Positions 50,216 to 62,848 are shown, counted from the first letter of the stretch. The stretch: 64,000 bases of DNA from Eulemur rufifrons (GCF_041146395.1 NC_090999.1:66097001-66161000), one strand, 5' to 3'. Numbers and translations: made by a program. Notes: generated from the sequence alone by a model not told the origin.

Positions 50216-51124
50216 TAACATAAATTTCATCAGATTGGCCTTCACAAGCAACTAAATTAACAGTAATTGAAGTCTTTGTGGGCTAATTGGTCTTCCATAA
50301 ACAGTATTTGTCTAAAATAGAGTATGAGAGACTTCATAAAGCCTCAAATATAAAGTGATTCTCGGTCTTATTAATATATCCAGTCATAGACACAACTGAG
50401 TTTTTGCAGCTATCTAGATCATCTCAAGATGCAGGAACTCAGCATCTCCCTGGCCATGGGCACTTGGACTACCTACAAGGGGGATCCTAACCCTCTTTCC
50501 TCCCACTTCCCTGATGCTTTGACTGCTAAGGCTCAGTTTGCTGTTTGAACCCTGTGGTTCATCTTTATGAGGAACGTTCTTAGCATCATTTCTGTCTTGT
50601 CCAAACTAAAGCTCAATAAGCATAGGCTGTTTAACAGTTGGAAGGAATAGCCTGAGCCCAGCCTTGTCCCAGGACATTCAGGTGAGGGCCCCATTTATTT
50701 TAATGTATGTACAGAGGACTGGCAGAACCCAGAACTTTGCCTTACACTGAGGAAGTATATCTTGCTTGTAAAGTGTCATAAATCCACCGATGAAACTGTG
50801 TTGATTTAGCTTAGTTCCTTTCTCAAATGACCTCACAAACTGTTAGCAATTGAAGGTCAGATTAAGACAGGATTTATTTTCACGGTCTGCTCAGCATTCT
50901 CAATGAAAGAAACCTGTCCGAGTCCCCCCGCCCCTTCCCTCCAGCCATGGTTTGGAGGGAGACTCTGTGGTCTAGTGACTGGGCTGGACAGAGTTGGGTG
51001 CTGTCGTGCACCTGTCCGGGGGCCGCATTAGCACTGATGCTGGGAGGACACGGGAGTCGCAAAGGCTCACCTTCTGCAGCTGCTCACTGCAACTCTTGGA
51101 ACCCTGTGTTTCACTAAGAATAAA
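50216..51124. other. unassigned stretch with a GC-rich patch
   Basis: 50915-51080 is GC-rich (for example CCGAGTCCCCCCGCCCCTTC and TGTCCGGGGGCCGCATTAG) without a coding signal. No repeat family named. Confidence 0.45.
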
Positions 51125-51146
51125 AGGAAAGGAAAGGAAAGGAAAA
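51125..51146. repeat. (GGAAA)n microsatellite
   Basis: Four GGAAA units followed by an A/G-rich tail. Confidence 0.9.
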
Positions 51147-51539
51147 AGAAGGAGCAGGCAGTGGAAATATAAGAAAGCACAGTATTTTTACAAAAATGTT
51201 TTGGTGTAGCTGTGAAGGAGAGAGAAAAGATAAATTTGATCCACTCATTACCACCAAGGACTGAATCCTCCCAGAATAACTAATTGGCTGGACCATGACT
51301 TTCTTTTTCATTCTAATTCTAAATCAAATCCTAGGGGATTTTTCAGACATCCCCAAACTATCAGGGATGCTGGGGTCTAATAAACCGGTCTCCAGTCGCT
51401 CACGTAGAACTCCTAGGCCACAACACCCCTGAAGCTAACCAGCACGGGGTTAGCTATGGCTGAAATCCCTTGTCAAGGGTGACGGGGAGCTCTGTTCTGG
51501 GGCTCTCAAGGCTGCCTCAGAGGAGCCAGAACTTGCATG
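51147..51539. other. unassigned non-coding stretch
   Basis: No repeat or gene recognised. An overlapping pair of plus and minus frames at 51450-51736 lacks any domain. Confidence 0.5.
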
Positions 51540-51665
51540 TGAACAGCGTGGCCAGGTGGAAAGAGTCTGGGCTTTGGAGCCCAATAGATCTGCAGCTTCC
51601 TCATTGTGAGCAGACAAGTAGAAAATGCCTAGCATTGTGTAAAAAGGGCTCAATCAATGGCATCT
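51540..51665 (+). repeat. MIR SINE with internal deletion
   Basis: GTGGAAAGAGTCTGGGCTTT, GGAGCCCAATAGATCTGCAG and then directly AATGCCTAGCATTGTGTAAA, GGGCTCAATCAATGGC: MIR 5' part joined to the MIR 3' end. Confidence 0.65.
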
Positions 51666-52039
51666 GTGTGCCACACGAATTACATAGGGTGGAAGAGAAA
51701 ATACCAGGAGGAAAATCATACACACCAAGTGGGTGATGACAGAACAAACACCTTCCCAGGGCAATTTAATGTAGGAAAATGATTAAAGAGAAAAAGCTGA
51801 GAAATGTTGACAGCTGTAGTTTTAAAGAAGACTATGAACTTCTTTTTTTCTCTTGCATAAATCTTCCTGGAAAGTGAAATGGACTGAGTCTGAGAACAGT
51901 AAATCTTTGGCTACCCATAGTCTAGTCCCATTGCACAAGTCAGCAGAGTAATACCAGAAGGGCCCTCTAGTAGCCCTAACCTTTCTAAAAGCTCTAATCC
52001 CGATTAACCGTTTATGTCATCATGAATAATTTGATGTTT

Positions 52040-52115
52040 TGAGGTCTTGGTTTTCTCATTGATAAAGAGGGTGAGAAATACTTGTCTTTTCCCCAGAGGG
52101 TTTCAAGGTTCAACT
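52040..52115 (+). repeat. MIR SINE fragment
   Basis: CTTGGTTTTCTCATTGATAA and GAGGGTGAGAAATACTTG, then GGTTTCAAGGTTCAACTG: weak MIR 3'-half match. Confidence 0.45.
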
Positions 52116-52124
52116 GAAATAGTA

Positions 52125-52345
52125 TTTATCCATTTATTCATTTATTTAACAAGTATCAGCTGTTTACTATGTGCCAAGCACTGTTCCAGATGTTGAAGAT
52201 ACAGGGACGAACAACACAGACTAAAGTCTCTGCTTTTATGGAGTTTACATTTTAGCAGTGGGGAAAAGATGGGAAAAAAAACAAACCAATAAATGTACAC
52301 TATGCCAGGTGTTCATAAATGCTATGAAGAAAAATAAATAGCTAA
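52125..52345 (-). repeat. L2 LINE 3' part
   Basis: TTTATTCATTTATTTAACAA, TTTACTATGTGCCAAGCACT, GTTCCAGATGTTGAAGATAC, TTTATGGAGTTTACATTTTA and TGCTATGAAGAAAAATAAAT follow the reverse complement of the L2 3' region. Confidence 0.85.
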
Positions 52346-54900
52346 GGAGGACAGTATTAATGAAAAAGCTTTATAAACTATAAAGAACTGTTATCAATTT
52401 AAGGTTTTACTCTCAGGCTTCATTAATAGGATTAAGCTCAAGGTTTTTGGCACTAGAGAGGATATTTGATTCTTTCAAAGAAGGGGAATTCACATTATCA
52501 CTCATTACAAAATCAGACTTCTTTAAAAGGCCCCATTTCCGACTTTTTCCTAAGTCCTCATATTGGCAGGAAGTTGTGGAGAAAGGGCCCATTCCTTTCT
52601 TTTAAAATAGAGAGGAATTTAAACCAGTGTCAGAAATATCTAGGATTTGAGTGTCTCGGGAATCCTAATTCCAGTACTCCTCCTTCTTTGTCTTTGGAAA
52701 GTTCTTTTTCTTTTTTGCCTTAATTCCCACTCTGGAAAATGGAAGCAATCTTTTTTTGTAGATTACTCGGGCTCTGTTTTGTTCTTTGTTTTGATGAAGA
52801 TGGAATCATGCTATGTATTAAATATTAATCTTCAATAGTGGTTATACTCAGTTCATTTTATGTAATTTCTTGATTAATGTTAAAAGCACACTTCTCAAAC
52901 ATTTATGAATGTGCTTCTAAATGAAAGGCATGTCATTGAATAGAGTAGCAAATCGCTCCATTCTCCCACTGGGGTGGACACAATTGAATTACAAAGTAAG
53001 GCTGAGAAGCCAGTTACAGATTTTATTTTAACATAGAAACACAGCAGTCTCATCCAAGAGGCTGAGTACTACCAACTCCAACTGGGAAGATGGCTAAGAC
53101 ATAGGAGTTACCCTTGGGCATTAAGGTGTCAGTTTCACAAAATCAAGGTAATGAAATACAAATTAATTTCGATACTTATTCCATTAAGCTGGGACATTTT
53201 AAAATGGAATTCCCTGTGTTAACATTCAGTAGTAATAGTTCATTATCTCCCACTCCCATGTTTTAAATATTCTTTACACAGCCTCTAGTTGCCAAAAGGT
53301 AGCTGACCTACAGAAATACTTCCTAAGCCTGTCAACAGAGACAAGACATTACCTTTCTTGTCGATGAAAAGGAGGGGTCGATGGACGGAAGCTGTGAACA
53401 ACTCTTTTAGAGAAGTCTTCCTTCACTTGCTCCCTGGACTCAAAGATCAAATGTTAAAAGAATCGATAGAATATTTTATGAGAGGATGAGCCCTTAAAGG
53501 GAGGGGCAGGATATGGACTGTGTTGTGACTTTAAAACACCATGCTTTGCACCAATAACCAATAATATTATTAGCTCTAAATTGTCCTTAAAGCTTAACAA
53601 ATCCAGGAATTTTTTTCCTAAGTTTGTTTCTCCAAAAATTTTTGATCTGTCTAAAGTAGGGAAAGCGCTTGCATTTTTATTTTTTAAGATAATTGCTAAG
53701 ATGATTAGAGAGTAAGATAACACTGAGATCATAAAGCCTGAAATCCAATTTATAGTCTCAGCATGAGAATAAGAATTTTTATAAAATAATAGTCATTGTC
53801 ATTTCTCTGTCTTCAGTCTGTTCTGCCTTTTCTTAATAAAGTGATCTAAAGGTTTTATTCCTTTGCAGTTAGAAGAAAACAGAGTTGTACCTGGTACAAA
53901 TAAGTAATTTAATTAGGTATTTAAATATTTGCTGAAACATTATTTTTCAAGTCCTAGTTTAAAAAAATCAATTCCTTGTGTGGAAAATAGAGTTTTTTAT
54001 GTTTGTGTGTATGTCATAATTTCCAGTGTAAAACTCAACTTTTTTTAAACTGAAGATTGTAATCAAATAGTCCATTCTATTTCTTGTTTCTTATTTTTCC
54101 TACTTTTCCTCTCCAGTTGTCAATAGGTTGTGTATTTGTGCACCTGAGATGTGACAAACATCTTTTTTGACCTGATGAACGAAACTATGCTATACTGGCA
54201 TAAGTGGGAGAAATTCTCTCAGGCACACTCTTTTTTTATCCCATTTTCTTCCACTGTCTTGACCAGAGCGTCCCTCAACCCCTACCCCAATCTCATAATT
54301 GAAAAGAAAAAGAAAACATTGTTCCAGCTCAGTCTGGCTTGAAATAGGCCTTTGAGCTGTATTTACAAAGAGTCATTACCATGACAATATCAAAAGCCCT
54401 CAATTTCTATTCCATGTTATAAAGAGAAAAATTTCACATTCATGTGACCCTTCAGACCTATATTTTTCCAAGGTGTGAGATTGATGTGAAATGAACCCAT
54501 AAAGAAAATGGTTGGGAAAAAAACCAATAAGCACACCCTGCTTTTCTTCCCTGGGGTATTAACGGGTTTCACGTAACCCTCAGATCTATTTGCATTTGTC
54601 CTCTCTTGACTATAAGAACTATATAAAGCACTTTCAATAAGGAAATTAAAACTTTACTTCTATTCTAGATTCTATTGAAAGTCCAGACACAGCTAATAAA
54701 ATAAAATCACATTTGTATAGGTCATGGCACATTTCTAAGAGGTCAAAAATTCAAATAACTGCAGAATTTGCATTATTAATGTTTAAAGTGCAGTCCTATC
54801 TCTTGTCTCTGTAAAACTGATGGAAGTCATTCTACAAAGGGAATTAATTTCAATATTTTCTGTAAACCTAGAAACAGAAAGCCTTTCTTTAGGGTGGGAT
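52346..54900. other. unassigned repeat-poor stretch
   Basis: About 2.5 kb with no recognised repeat or gene. Confidence 0.5.
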
Positions 54901-55560
54901 TTTTGAGTACGAATTTTGCTTCCAATATTTTTCAAAACACAAAGTGAAGAGAGTGAAATGAAACATAAATATGCTACAGTTTCAAACATTTCACTTTTTT
55001 TAAAAGCTGTTTTGGGCTTCGGATGGAATTTCAGTCTTTTTCTTATTTTGTGGGAAGGATTTTGGCTTTCAATTTGCACAGCAAATCTGACCCTCAAGAG
55101 CAAGAAAATCGTGGATGCACTTTGAACTAATGCAGCAATTTTTCTTGTACATCTTTCTAAACAAATACTCTGGAGAAAACTACATGAGACAAGGGGACTG
55201 TTTTTTTTTCCCCTCCCCATTTGGAAAGTAAAAAGTACTTTTGAATGCAAAGTTTCATAATAATTGCGTAATTATTTTTGTTTTTTCACCAACACCAGCT
55301 TGCTGCTGGTGAGGTACAGAAATATTGAAAAGAAGTCATCTGAGAACTGAATTCCGACCACCACTTAAAAAAAAGATTTCCTGCAGCCATCCCCCTTTCC
55401 TCAGATTTGCAAAGAGCCATTTCAGAAAATTTTTGAGCAGTGACACAGCAGCAAATAATGAAGTGATAAAATAGTAATTATACAATCTGAACTAGATTCA
55501 TATTAACTCCAAAGTCAATGTACTAAAATAATAATTAACTTGTACATAATTTTATAACCT
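54901..55560. promoter_or_regulatory. repeat-free AT-rich stretch, candidate conserved element
   Basis: No repeat recognised. It contains ATAATTGCGTAATTATTTTT, a CACCAGC/GCTGGTG hairpin (about 55295-55313), a TGACACAGCAGCAAATAATG word and TAATTATAC/AATAATTAAC words, a texture common in conserved enhancers. Open frames exist on both strands at 54783-55250 (155 codons, minus) and 54916-55125; the minus frame is the longest non-repeat frame in the window but has no domain. Confidence 0.3.
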
Positions 55561-55669
55561 TAAGATATATTTTTTTTGTATAAACTATCTTATTTTCCAA
55601 AAGACTGGGAAACTTTGGGCATACAATTATGTTGCAAGAACAAGTAAAGTACTGTATTTACAGTCATAA

Positions 55670-55790
55670 GGCAAAATTCTTTGGCTGATTCCATTTGTGT
55701 GACCTTGTGAGAGTTGAATTCTTGTGCCTCAGTTTCTCTATTAAAAACACAGATAAAGAGACCATTAGCTAACAAGCACAAATGTTCAAA
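55670..55790 (+). repeat. MIR SINE fragment
   Basis: CCATTTGTGTGACCTTGTGA, TGTGCCTCAGTTTCTCTATT and AACACAGATAAAGAGACCAT fit the MIR middle part. Confidence 0.5.
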
Positions 55791-56234
55791 GGTTTCAAAG
55801 CTTTCCTTCTGTAATTTGCAACTAGGTAAGAATGAGGAAATATGGTAGATGAAGAATATATTATAAAATAAAAGATTCTGAGGTTTTCTCTTAGGTGAGC
55901 TGATTAATGAGTAGGCCTTTTTTCCTTACATCCTGCCTGAGCAATTTTGCAGTCAATAGCTTCGACTGCAAATTCTAAGGAATTTTTTTTATTTCAAGTG
56001 TCATATTCTATCTCATTGCTGCTGCCTTGCCACAGGCCTCAATTTTGGTCCTTATATATATGACAAAAAATATCTTGGAGTACTTCAGCCATAGCAGGTA
56101 CTTGTTAGAATTAATAATGATGGTCAATTATTTTTCTCCTTCTATGTTGGATGTAAGATGTTTCTATGATGTTTGTATTATAAATATTTTCCTCAAAGTA
56201 TCTGAATTTGCCTTGTGTTCAGAAAAGGAGACCA
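55791..56234. other. unassigned non-coding stretch
   Basis: No repeat or gene recognised. Confidence 0.5.
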
Positions 56235-56445
56235 CTTTATTGGAGATGGGGTGCCTAGTGGAGTGAACACAGGCTGTGATGTTGGGCATTCTAATCCTGG
56301 CTTTACTAAATATCTTTGGGTCAGTTATTTAACCTTTCTGAACCTCAGATTTCTCATGTAAAAATTGGAAGTCATAATGCACAATAAATGAGGTGAAAAA
56401 GTGTGCCTAGTGTAGTGTTTGGCATACAAATTATTTTATTGTTGT
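56235..56445 (+). repeat. MIR SINE, near full length
   Basis: CTAGTGGAGTGAACACAGGC, TTCTAATCCTGGCTTTACTA, GGGTCAGTTATTTAACCTTT, CTGAACCTCAGATTTCTCAT, TAAAAATTGGAAGTCATAAT, CTAGTGTAGTGTTTGGCATA in MIR order. Confidence 0.85.
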
Positions 56446-57347
56446 TGCTGTTCTTAATAGAGGCAAAACTACTGTATAATTTTGTTTAAAACCTTCTTTG
56501 AAGGTTGTTTTAAAAAAAATTGTATTGATTACGTGGAATGATTCAATGGATTGAGTCATCCAATTGTTTTTGTTTTATGTAGATGAAAGTAGTGATATTT
56601 TTGTCTTCTACTTCAAGCATTTGTTTGATTTTTATCAGAATACTTGGGCAGTGGGAATTTTAGACATGAGTCCAAAAAATTCATGTGTCAAAGAAACATA
56701 ATCTACATTATTTTCCTGCATCTTAATTTTACCTCAAATCCTCATTCTGCTGTTTGAGCTTCCACCCATCTTTTCAGGGTTATATAAAGGTTTTGGGGGC
56801 ACAGGGATGAGAGTGGAAAAATTCTCCATTAGTCATTGGTATGCACTGGTTACTGCCAGGAATTCTTGGACAAATATAAGGAAGAACTCCATTCTCCTTA
56901 CCAGGTCCTAAGTTGGTTGGCTATTTCCATAAGGCAATGAGTGAAAGGTTTAGGATTTTACAAAACAATCAGAACAATTTTTATCACAATGCCCTTTTGT
57001 TTTCTATTTAAAATAAAGTTAAAGAAAAATCAGATATTATCCACATTTATTTTTTGATGCATTGCTAATGAGGTTCCATTTTTCTTACTTTGGTCTAAGC
57101 AGTGAAGATAAAGCTTCCCCTATCCACCTAATGCCTTGTCTTTGGGAAATGGATAAAAAGAAGTTCACTCAGAGTCAAGCTCAAAGAATATAACCTACTC
57201 ATTGCTTCCCTTTGAGAGTGACATGAGCTGCCTTCCTCCTTTATATCTGAAATGATTGACAGGGATGACATTTAATTAGAATGTTTCCTTCTTCATTTGA
57301 GGCAAGCATTCTTTATTCTCTAGTGGAAATATTACAAAGTAGCAAGC
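56446..57347. other. unassigned non-coding stretch
   Basis: No repeat or gene recognised. Confidence 0.5.
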
Positions 57348-57871
57348 TGTGGTAGCCAGCCTCTGAGCTGGTGCCTAAAGAGCCTCACCTTCTGGTACTC
57401 TTGGTGTTGTATAATCCCCCCCTGAAATCAGTAGACTTACCTGGTAACCTATAGAATCTTGGGGGAAGTGGCAGTGTGCAACTTCTGAAGCTTGGTCATG
57501 AAAGACCATGTGGCTTCTACCCTGTCTTCTCTCACGTCTCTCCCTCTGAGGGATGCCAGCTACCATGTTGTGAGGATCCTCAAGCAGCTCTATGGAGAGA
57601 ACCTGAGGCCTCCTGCAAACACCATGGTGAACTTGCTAGTCAGATAAATGAATCATCTTGGAGGCAGATCTTTCAGACACAGTCAAACCTTCCGATGACT
57701 GTAGTCTCAGCCAATGTCTTGATTCATGAGGAGCCTCAGCTAAAATGACATAGCTCAGCACCTCCCAAAGTTTTGATCTACAGAAACTGTGTGAGATAAT
57801 AAATAATTATTATAATTTTAAGCCAGTGAGTTTTGGGATAACTTGTTATGCAGCAATAGATAACTAATACA
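57348..57871 (+). mobile_element. MLT1-type solo LTR (ERVL-MaLR)
   Basis: 524 bp from TGTGGTAGCCAGCC to GATAACTAATACA, the canonical TG..CA LTR ends. The 3' part has CCAGTGAGTTTTGGGATAAC and ACAGAAACTGTGTGAGATAA with AATAAATAATTATTATA, the MaLR polyadenylation region. Flanks caagc (57343-57347) and caggc (57872-57876) fit the 5-bp target duplication with one change. No internal retroviral region adjoins it, so it is a solo LTR. The 90- and 63-codon frames inside are not genes. Confidence 0.92.
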
Positions 57872-57876
57872 CAGGC

Positions 57877-58443
57877 ATAGGAAAATTCTTATGAACAGAC
57901 ATAAAGGCTTTGTCGATAATCCTCTACATTTTTTTCCCTCTCTTTGTAATATATACAAATCATTTTTTGGTAATGGAATGACTGAAATTTCATGGTCCTG
58001 CACTCCCTAAATGACAGTCCATTTTTGTCAAGTTCGCTTTTTTTGTCCAGAAGAAAGATTAGCACACGTCACATGATCAAGAGTTTTAGTCTTGGTCTTG
58101 CTGAGGCAAGATCGTTCGGAATTCTCCTGTCCGTGTCTATAAAAGAGACAGTTCAGAACGCTCCTTTGTGTCTACAAGGCTCACTTAGCTCCTTAATCTC
58201 CCTCTCTTAATCCTGCACTAATCTTGGTGGAGGTAAGTGGGCCTCAGGAAAATTTTTGCTGTTTTGGGGGCCAAGCTTTGGGGAAAAGAGAGCGTGGGAT
58301 TTGTTCAGGCTTCTATATTCTCATGTGCTTAGGTTTACTACAGTTATGGCTTCTCTCCAGGAGTCATAGCCCCTTGGGGGCCTCCCTACGGGACCTTCCA
58401 AAGTCTCTGATATTATCACCAACAGAGAGACCTATTCCTAGTC

Positions 58444-58444
<1 letters not shown>
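57877..58444. other. unassigned non-coding stretch
   Basis: No repeat or gene recognised. Confidence 0.5.

Positions 58445-58475
<31 letters not shown>
58445..58475. repeat. (TG)n microsatellite
   Basis: About 15 TG units. It creates the Val/Cys-rich runs in two overlapping plus frames. Confidence 0.95.
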
Positions 58476-58478
<3 letters not shown>

Positions 58479-59057
58479 GTGGGGGAGAGGAAGGGTGTGA
58501 AGATGACAGATGTAGAATCTTTCCTGTTTCTTCCAAATATTTTATCTCTTTCCTGGATATTTGCTATTTAAGTTCTTGGACATTTGAAAACCAAATACAG
58601 AAAGATTCTTACTTTTCTACTTTCTGCCTTGTTTCACCCTTCTTCCTAGGCATCCTCTCTGAATGAGAAAGAAAGAGGGAAATACTGGGAGAAAAAAAAA
58701 GAAATATATGTTAATTTCTCAAAGCTATTATCCCCACACACATGATAATTTAAACAGAGGCATCAAGATTTACCCTGATTTTACCCTAAAATTATATGTG
58801 AATAGAAGTTATCTGAAGGTGGGAGTAGGCGTCAGGAATAAAATTTAAGGAAAGCTTAGAGATTTCTCTGGGTCCTACGTATTTTGGAAAACCTGTAACA
58901 TCCATTCTTAGGACTCCCTCCCCAATAAAAAGTTTCACAGTAGTATAATTTAGGTACATTTTAATATCATAATAACTATTAAATTGCTTTAAACAGTTCA
59001 CATACATAGACAGACTAGTTCTCAGTGCTATTTGTTGTATGCACAGGCCCATGGCCT
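58476..59057. other. unassigned non-coding stretch
   Basis: No repeat or gene recognised. Confidence 0.5.
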
Positions 59058-59130
59058 TATGCATAAGAATCAGCTGGAGATCTGTTAAAAATGTAGATGC
59101 CCAAGCTCCTCCCCCAACAATTCTGATTCA
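59058..59130 (+). mobile_element. hAT fragment, MER20/MER5 type
   Basis: AAGAATCAGCTGGAGATCTG, TTAAAAATGTAGATGCCCAA, CTCCTCCCCCAACAATTCTG, ATTCAGACTGAATTT follow the left half of MER20/MER5. Both ends are lost. Confidence 0.6.
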
Positions 59131-59394
59131 GACTGAATTTCTTCTGTTTCATTTAAGGGTGTGGCCATTTTGATTCTTCAAGGTACTTCCTCACCTATTG
59201 AATAATAAGTTAATCTTTTCACAAGATGATTATATTGAGTTTGGAATTAATAGTAGAGGCAGGGGAAAATGATGATGATTAACTAGGAGAATTTTGTCTT
59301 TCAGTAGTTTGTACAGCACTAAGCAATTTACAAAGTGCTGTCAGATTATGAGACTGATGTACTGCCCACTGCACCAAGAGGGTGACCAAAGTAC

Positions 59395-59596
59395 TGCCAG
59401 AGAAGAGAGCCAACACAGAGGAAGTGGAGCCAGAGGCTAGAGAAAGACATGCAGAATTCTGATGACACCAGCTGTTTGTGTGAAGCTTGTATACCCCTGG
59501 ACTATTGCATGAAACAATAAATTTCCTTTTTTGATTAAGCCAGTTTGAATTGGATTTTCTGACATCTTAAACTGAAAGAGTCCCAACTGATACAGG
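59395..59596 (+). repeat. LTR-like repeat 3' end, family unknown
   Basis: GAAACAATAAATTTCCTTTTT, GATTAAGCCAGTTTGAATTG, GGATTTTCTGACATC and GAAAGAGTCCCAACTGATACA form the 3' end seen in old LTR-type repeats (AATAAA signal, then a conserved end). The 5' part is unassigned. Confidence 0.5.
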
Positions 59597-62500
59597 TCTC
59601 CACAAACAGTTGTTGAATAAATGCTTGAATGGAAGATCAAGGTGTGGGTAGGGGGTGGGAGTGCAAACAGTAGCCAACTGATCTTGACATTTTCTCTGGC
59701 CAGGAGCCGTCTCTGTCATGTTGCACACTCCCAGTGGCCTCCACTCACATGAGCTATAATATGAATGGTACCACCTCCTCCCCCAGACACGTGCAAGAAG
59801 GCAGCCCTGAGGGAAGGTGATTACGGGATGCAAGAGAATCTGTGATTCTTAGTCTTTGAACATTTAGATCTTGGAGTCCCGTTTCCTTTCCCAGAAGTGC
59901 GCAGGCCTGGTTCTCCAGATTCCTCTGTGTTATGGATCCGTTAATCTTCAAGTGTTCCAATTTCTTCTTCTCCTTCCAGAGAACTCCAGAAGCACTTAAT
60001 TTGGCTATCCCTAAGATAGCATTTAAAATATGTGTATTGCTTAATTAAGCTTAGGCCTCATCATCATATAGTGATGCATCACTTAAGTAATTTAAGTAAA
60101 TGTCAGATTATTTTTATTGTAACTTTTATTCTATTAAAATACTCATGTTGCTGAATCAACTCATGTTTGACTCAGTGTATTGCTCTGGAAAATGTTCAAC
60201 TAGCTACAACTTTTCAAAAACTGGGGACTACCTACTCTGTTTCTGTGTATTGACTTGGGCTCAGTCTTTTTCACTGCCTTTGTGTTTATTTCGTTCCTGT
60301 ATATAGCTCCTTTGTACCCTCACCAGCTTAGTGTCATGGCGGTTTGAAGAAAACATGGAGAAGAAAACTGACCTCTTGTTCTCATTTTTAAATTTTGCAA
60401 TATGTTTCCTCAATGCAACTCACCTCAGGGACCATTTTAGAAATTTTCTCCCAGAATTCTGTGAACCCTGTGGCATAGAGTTTTTAAGTGTGTGCTTTGG
60501 TTTGACTAGAATAGGTCCAGCTGAACCAGTTCTTACTTTAATGCCTGGGAAGTTCATTTGTTTTTCCCTATCTGCGTGCAAGGAACATGTGTTGCTGTGT
60601 AGGAAAGAAATTACCAGTCTCTGGAAAATTTCTCTTTGCAGTATCTAATATGGTAATCCATAAGCATTTATGTAGATTCTGAAAATATTTTATCTTGTAA
60701 TATTTTTGTAAGTGGCCAAACCAAAGCAATATGTTTATACACATCTTCTCATTTAAAACAACTAAGTCATCAGCCAAGATTGCCAGCATTTCATGGACCA
60801 TTCCTAGCACCAGTATTTGGAAGGGTCGCCCTACTCTCCATGGTAGAAGAAGGTAAACAGTTCTGTGCAGCTGTCAGTAGCAATGCCTTCTCACCAGAAC
60901 AGTTATTTTCATCCTATATAGAAATGCTCTATTTCCTGTGACATCTTAAGTTTTCAGAAATAGAGGGAGAGCAAGGCATGTCATCTTTGTCTGCTCATGT
61001 TACCTTACCGAGGCTGCTGTGCACAGGAGCGTCTCCAGAGGAAAACTTCATTAGTTGATAGGGAAACATTCTCTATTGTGTTTCTCTATTTGTGGAACAT
61101 TCACTACAAAGGGAAAAGATGCTTCCCTGTGTCTGTTACTATGGAGAATACTGAAGCAAACAAACTAAGACAGAAATTTTCAATAAGAAGCTCAAATGCA
61201 TAATGAATATAACTTTTATTTTCAGGAAGAAAAAGAATTGTCATCTTGAATAGCTACATTTAACATAATAGTGCTTTTTCAATCTCTCTTTTGAATTGCG
61301 TGCCCCCCACGGAGATGTAGTAAAAATGAACTACTGCTTTTGTGCCCGACGGGGATAAGCTGATTTTGGAAGGGGACATGCTTGACGATGGTCCATGTCA
61401 CACTATTTAGAGGGTGATGGAAGAGTAGTACAATGCAACATTTTGAACCAATGGACTCACTGGGGACTTTATTCCCTGGGCATGACCTACTTCTTCCACA
61501 AATGGGATTTGATAATGACAATGGCAATGGTAAAGAAAAGTGTTTCCTTACTAATTTGAAGACAAGACAAACTGAATTTAGAATAAGCAGTAAGGGGTTA
61601 GTCCCTGATTGCCCAACAGAATCAGGGGTATCAAATCTTTACCGACATACTCATCTCGGAGCATTTTAGTTTAGGAAACCAAAATATGCTAATATTAAGC
61701 TAAGAGATTCATTCAGCTATAGATTATTTCTTTCAGACAATATAACTGGGGTTTTATTTACAATCGTCCTTACTTGCCGAACATAATGAGAATTGGAAAA
61801 AAAAGTAAAGCTTCCATGAAACCAGAGCAACAAAAAGTCCTATGAGTAATGTCACCTAAAGCAGAATGCTAGTTTTAAAATACTAGAAATGGAAAAAATA
61901 TGCAAAACTCTATATGCAGTAAGATATACAGTTTTGTATACAATAAGGCGTATCATGGATGCATGAGCAAACACACAAACACAGAGTAAAATGGTTAAGA
62001 GACTGTGGATGTTAACAAACTAGCCAACATGCAAAACTGTAATTGGATTGCAGATTCTACAGCACGACATTTCCTCCTGCAGGGTTTGCTACATTTTCAG
62101 GTCTGGTTAGATCCTCTTTTGTTTCTCCACACCTTGGTCTTTCCACTAGAAATAATATAGTATCTTTGCCTTTGCTGGTACGTTCCACTCTTCTCACTGA
62201 AAATTGATGTCTATAGGTCGCTTTAAAATGAGTTATAAAACCATTTTTCTTCAGGAGATCTTTTCTGATTAAACTTATCCTAGTGTGATTACTTTTTTCA
62301 AATAAATCTTTAGCTTATGTTCATTAAATTTATATTACTTTATGGTTGTTATATTGCTTTATAATTCTTTGCAAGTGATTTTCTATTGAAGCAGCCTTTT
62401 GTATCCAGAGAATAAAACTCAGATTAGAGAGACTAGGTCTTTACTAATTTTGTTTCCCACAAAACAATTAGAAGAGTGAAACTATACTAATTGTGAAGCT

Positions 62501-62663
62501 GAAAATAGATAGTACCAGGTGAACCAAGAATCCTGTGAGAAAAACTGAGCAGAGATATTTGGGTAAACTGCTGACTCTTGGTCGCTAGCTGAATGAACTC
62601 TCTGCTAACGTCTCCTGAGTGTTGGTTACATCCAAACTGCTGCAATGCGATGCGTCCCACCAG
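59597..62663. other. unassigned repeat-poor stretch
   Basis: About 3 kb in which I recognise no repeat, RNA or gene. Open frames reach 105 codons (60331-60648, plus) without domain or context. 61295-61520 is slightly GC-richer and open for 82 codons on the minus strand, also unassigned. Confidence 0.5.
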
Positions 62664-62848
62664 CAGGGGTGGGGAACTTGTGGCCTTCTGGGTCCGTAAG
62701 TGTGGCCTTTTGACTGAATCCAAATTTTACAGAACAAATCTTAGGTTTGTTTTAAAAATAAAATAAAAATGCGAAAGATAAGCAAAAATGTTTTAATAAA
62801 AATAAAATGATTTTATTAAAATAGAAGGCCACAGGTTCCCCACCCCTG
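62664..62848. mobile_element. 185-bp transposon-like element with 26-bp inverted repeats
   Basis: Arms at 62664-62689 (starting CAGGGGTGGGGAACTTGTGG) and 62823-62848 are reverse complements at 25 of 26 positions. The interior is AT-rich and non-coding (ATGATTTTATTAAAATAGA near the right arm). The CAGGGGTGGGG end suits the hAT superfamily, but the 8-bp flanks (62656-62663 and 62849-62856) do not match. A small non-autonomous element; family not named. Confidence 0.8.

Noticed and set aside
54783..55250. 155-codon minus-strand open frame as a gene
   Set aside because: No domain, low-complexity Ser/Lys-rich composition, AT-rich DNA, and an overlapping frame on the other strand. Kept only as a conservation candidate.
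58224..58571. 115-codon plus frame with Val/Cys repeat
   Set aside because: The repeat is the (TG)n microsatellite; flanks show no domain.
60331..60648. 105-codon plus-strand frame as a small secreted protein
   Set aside because: Some hydrophobic stretches but no clear signal peptide, no start context and no homology recognised.
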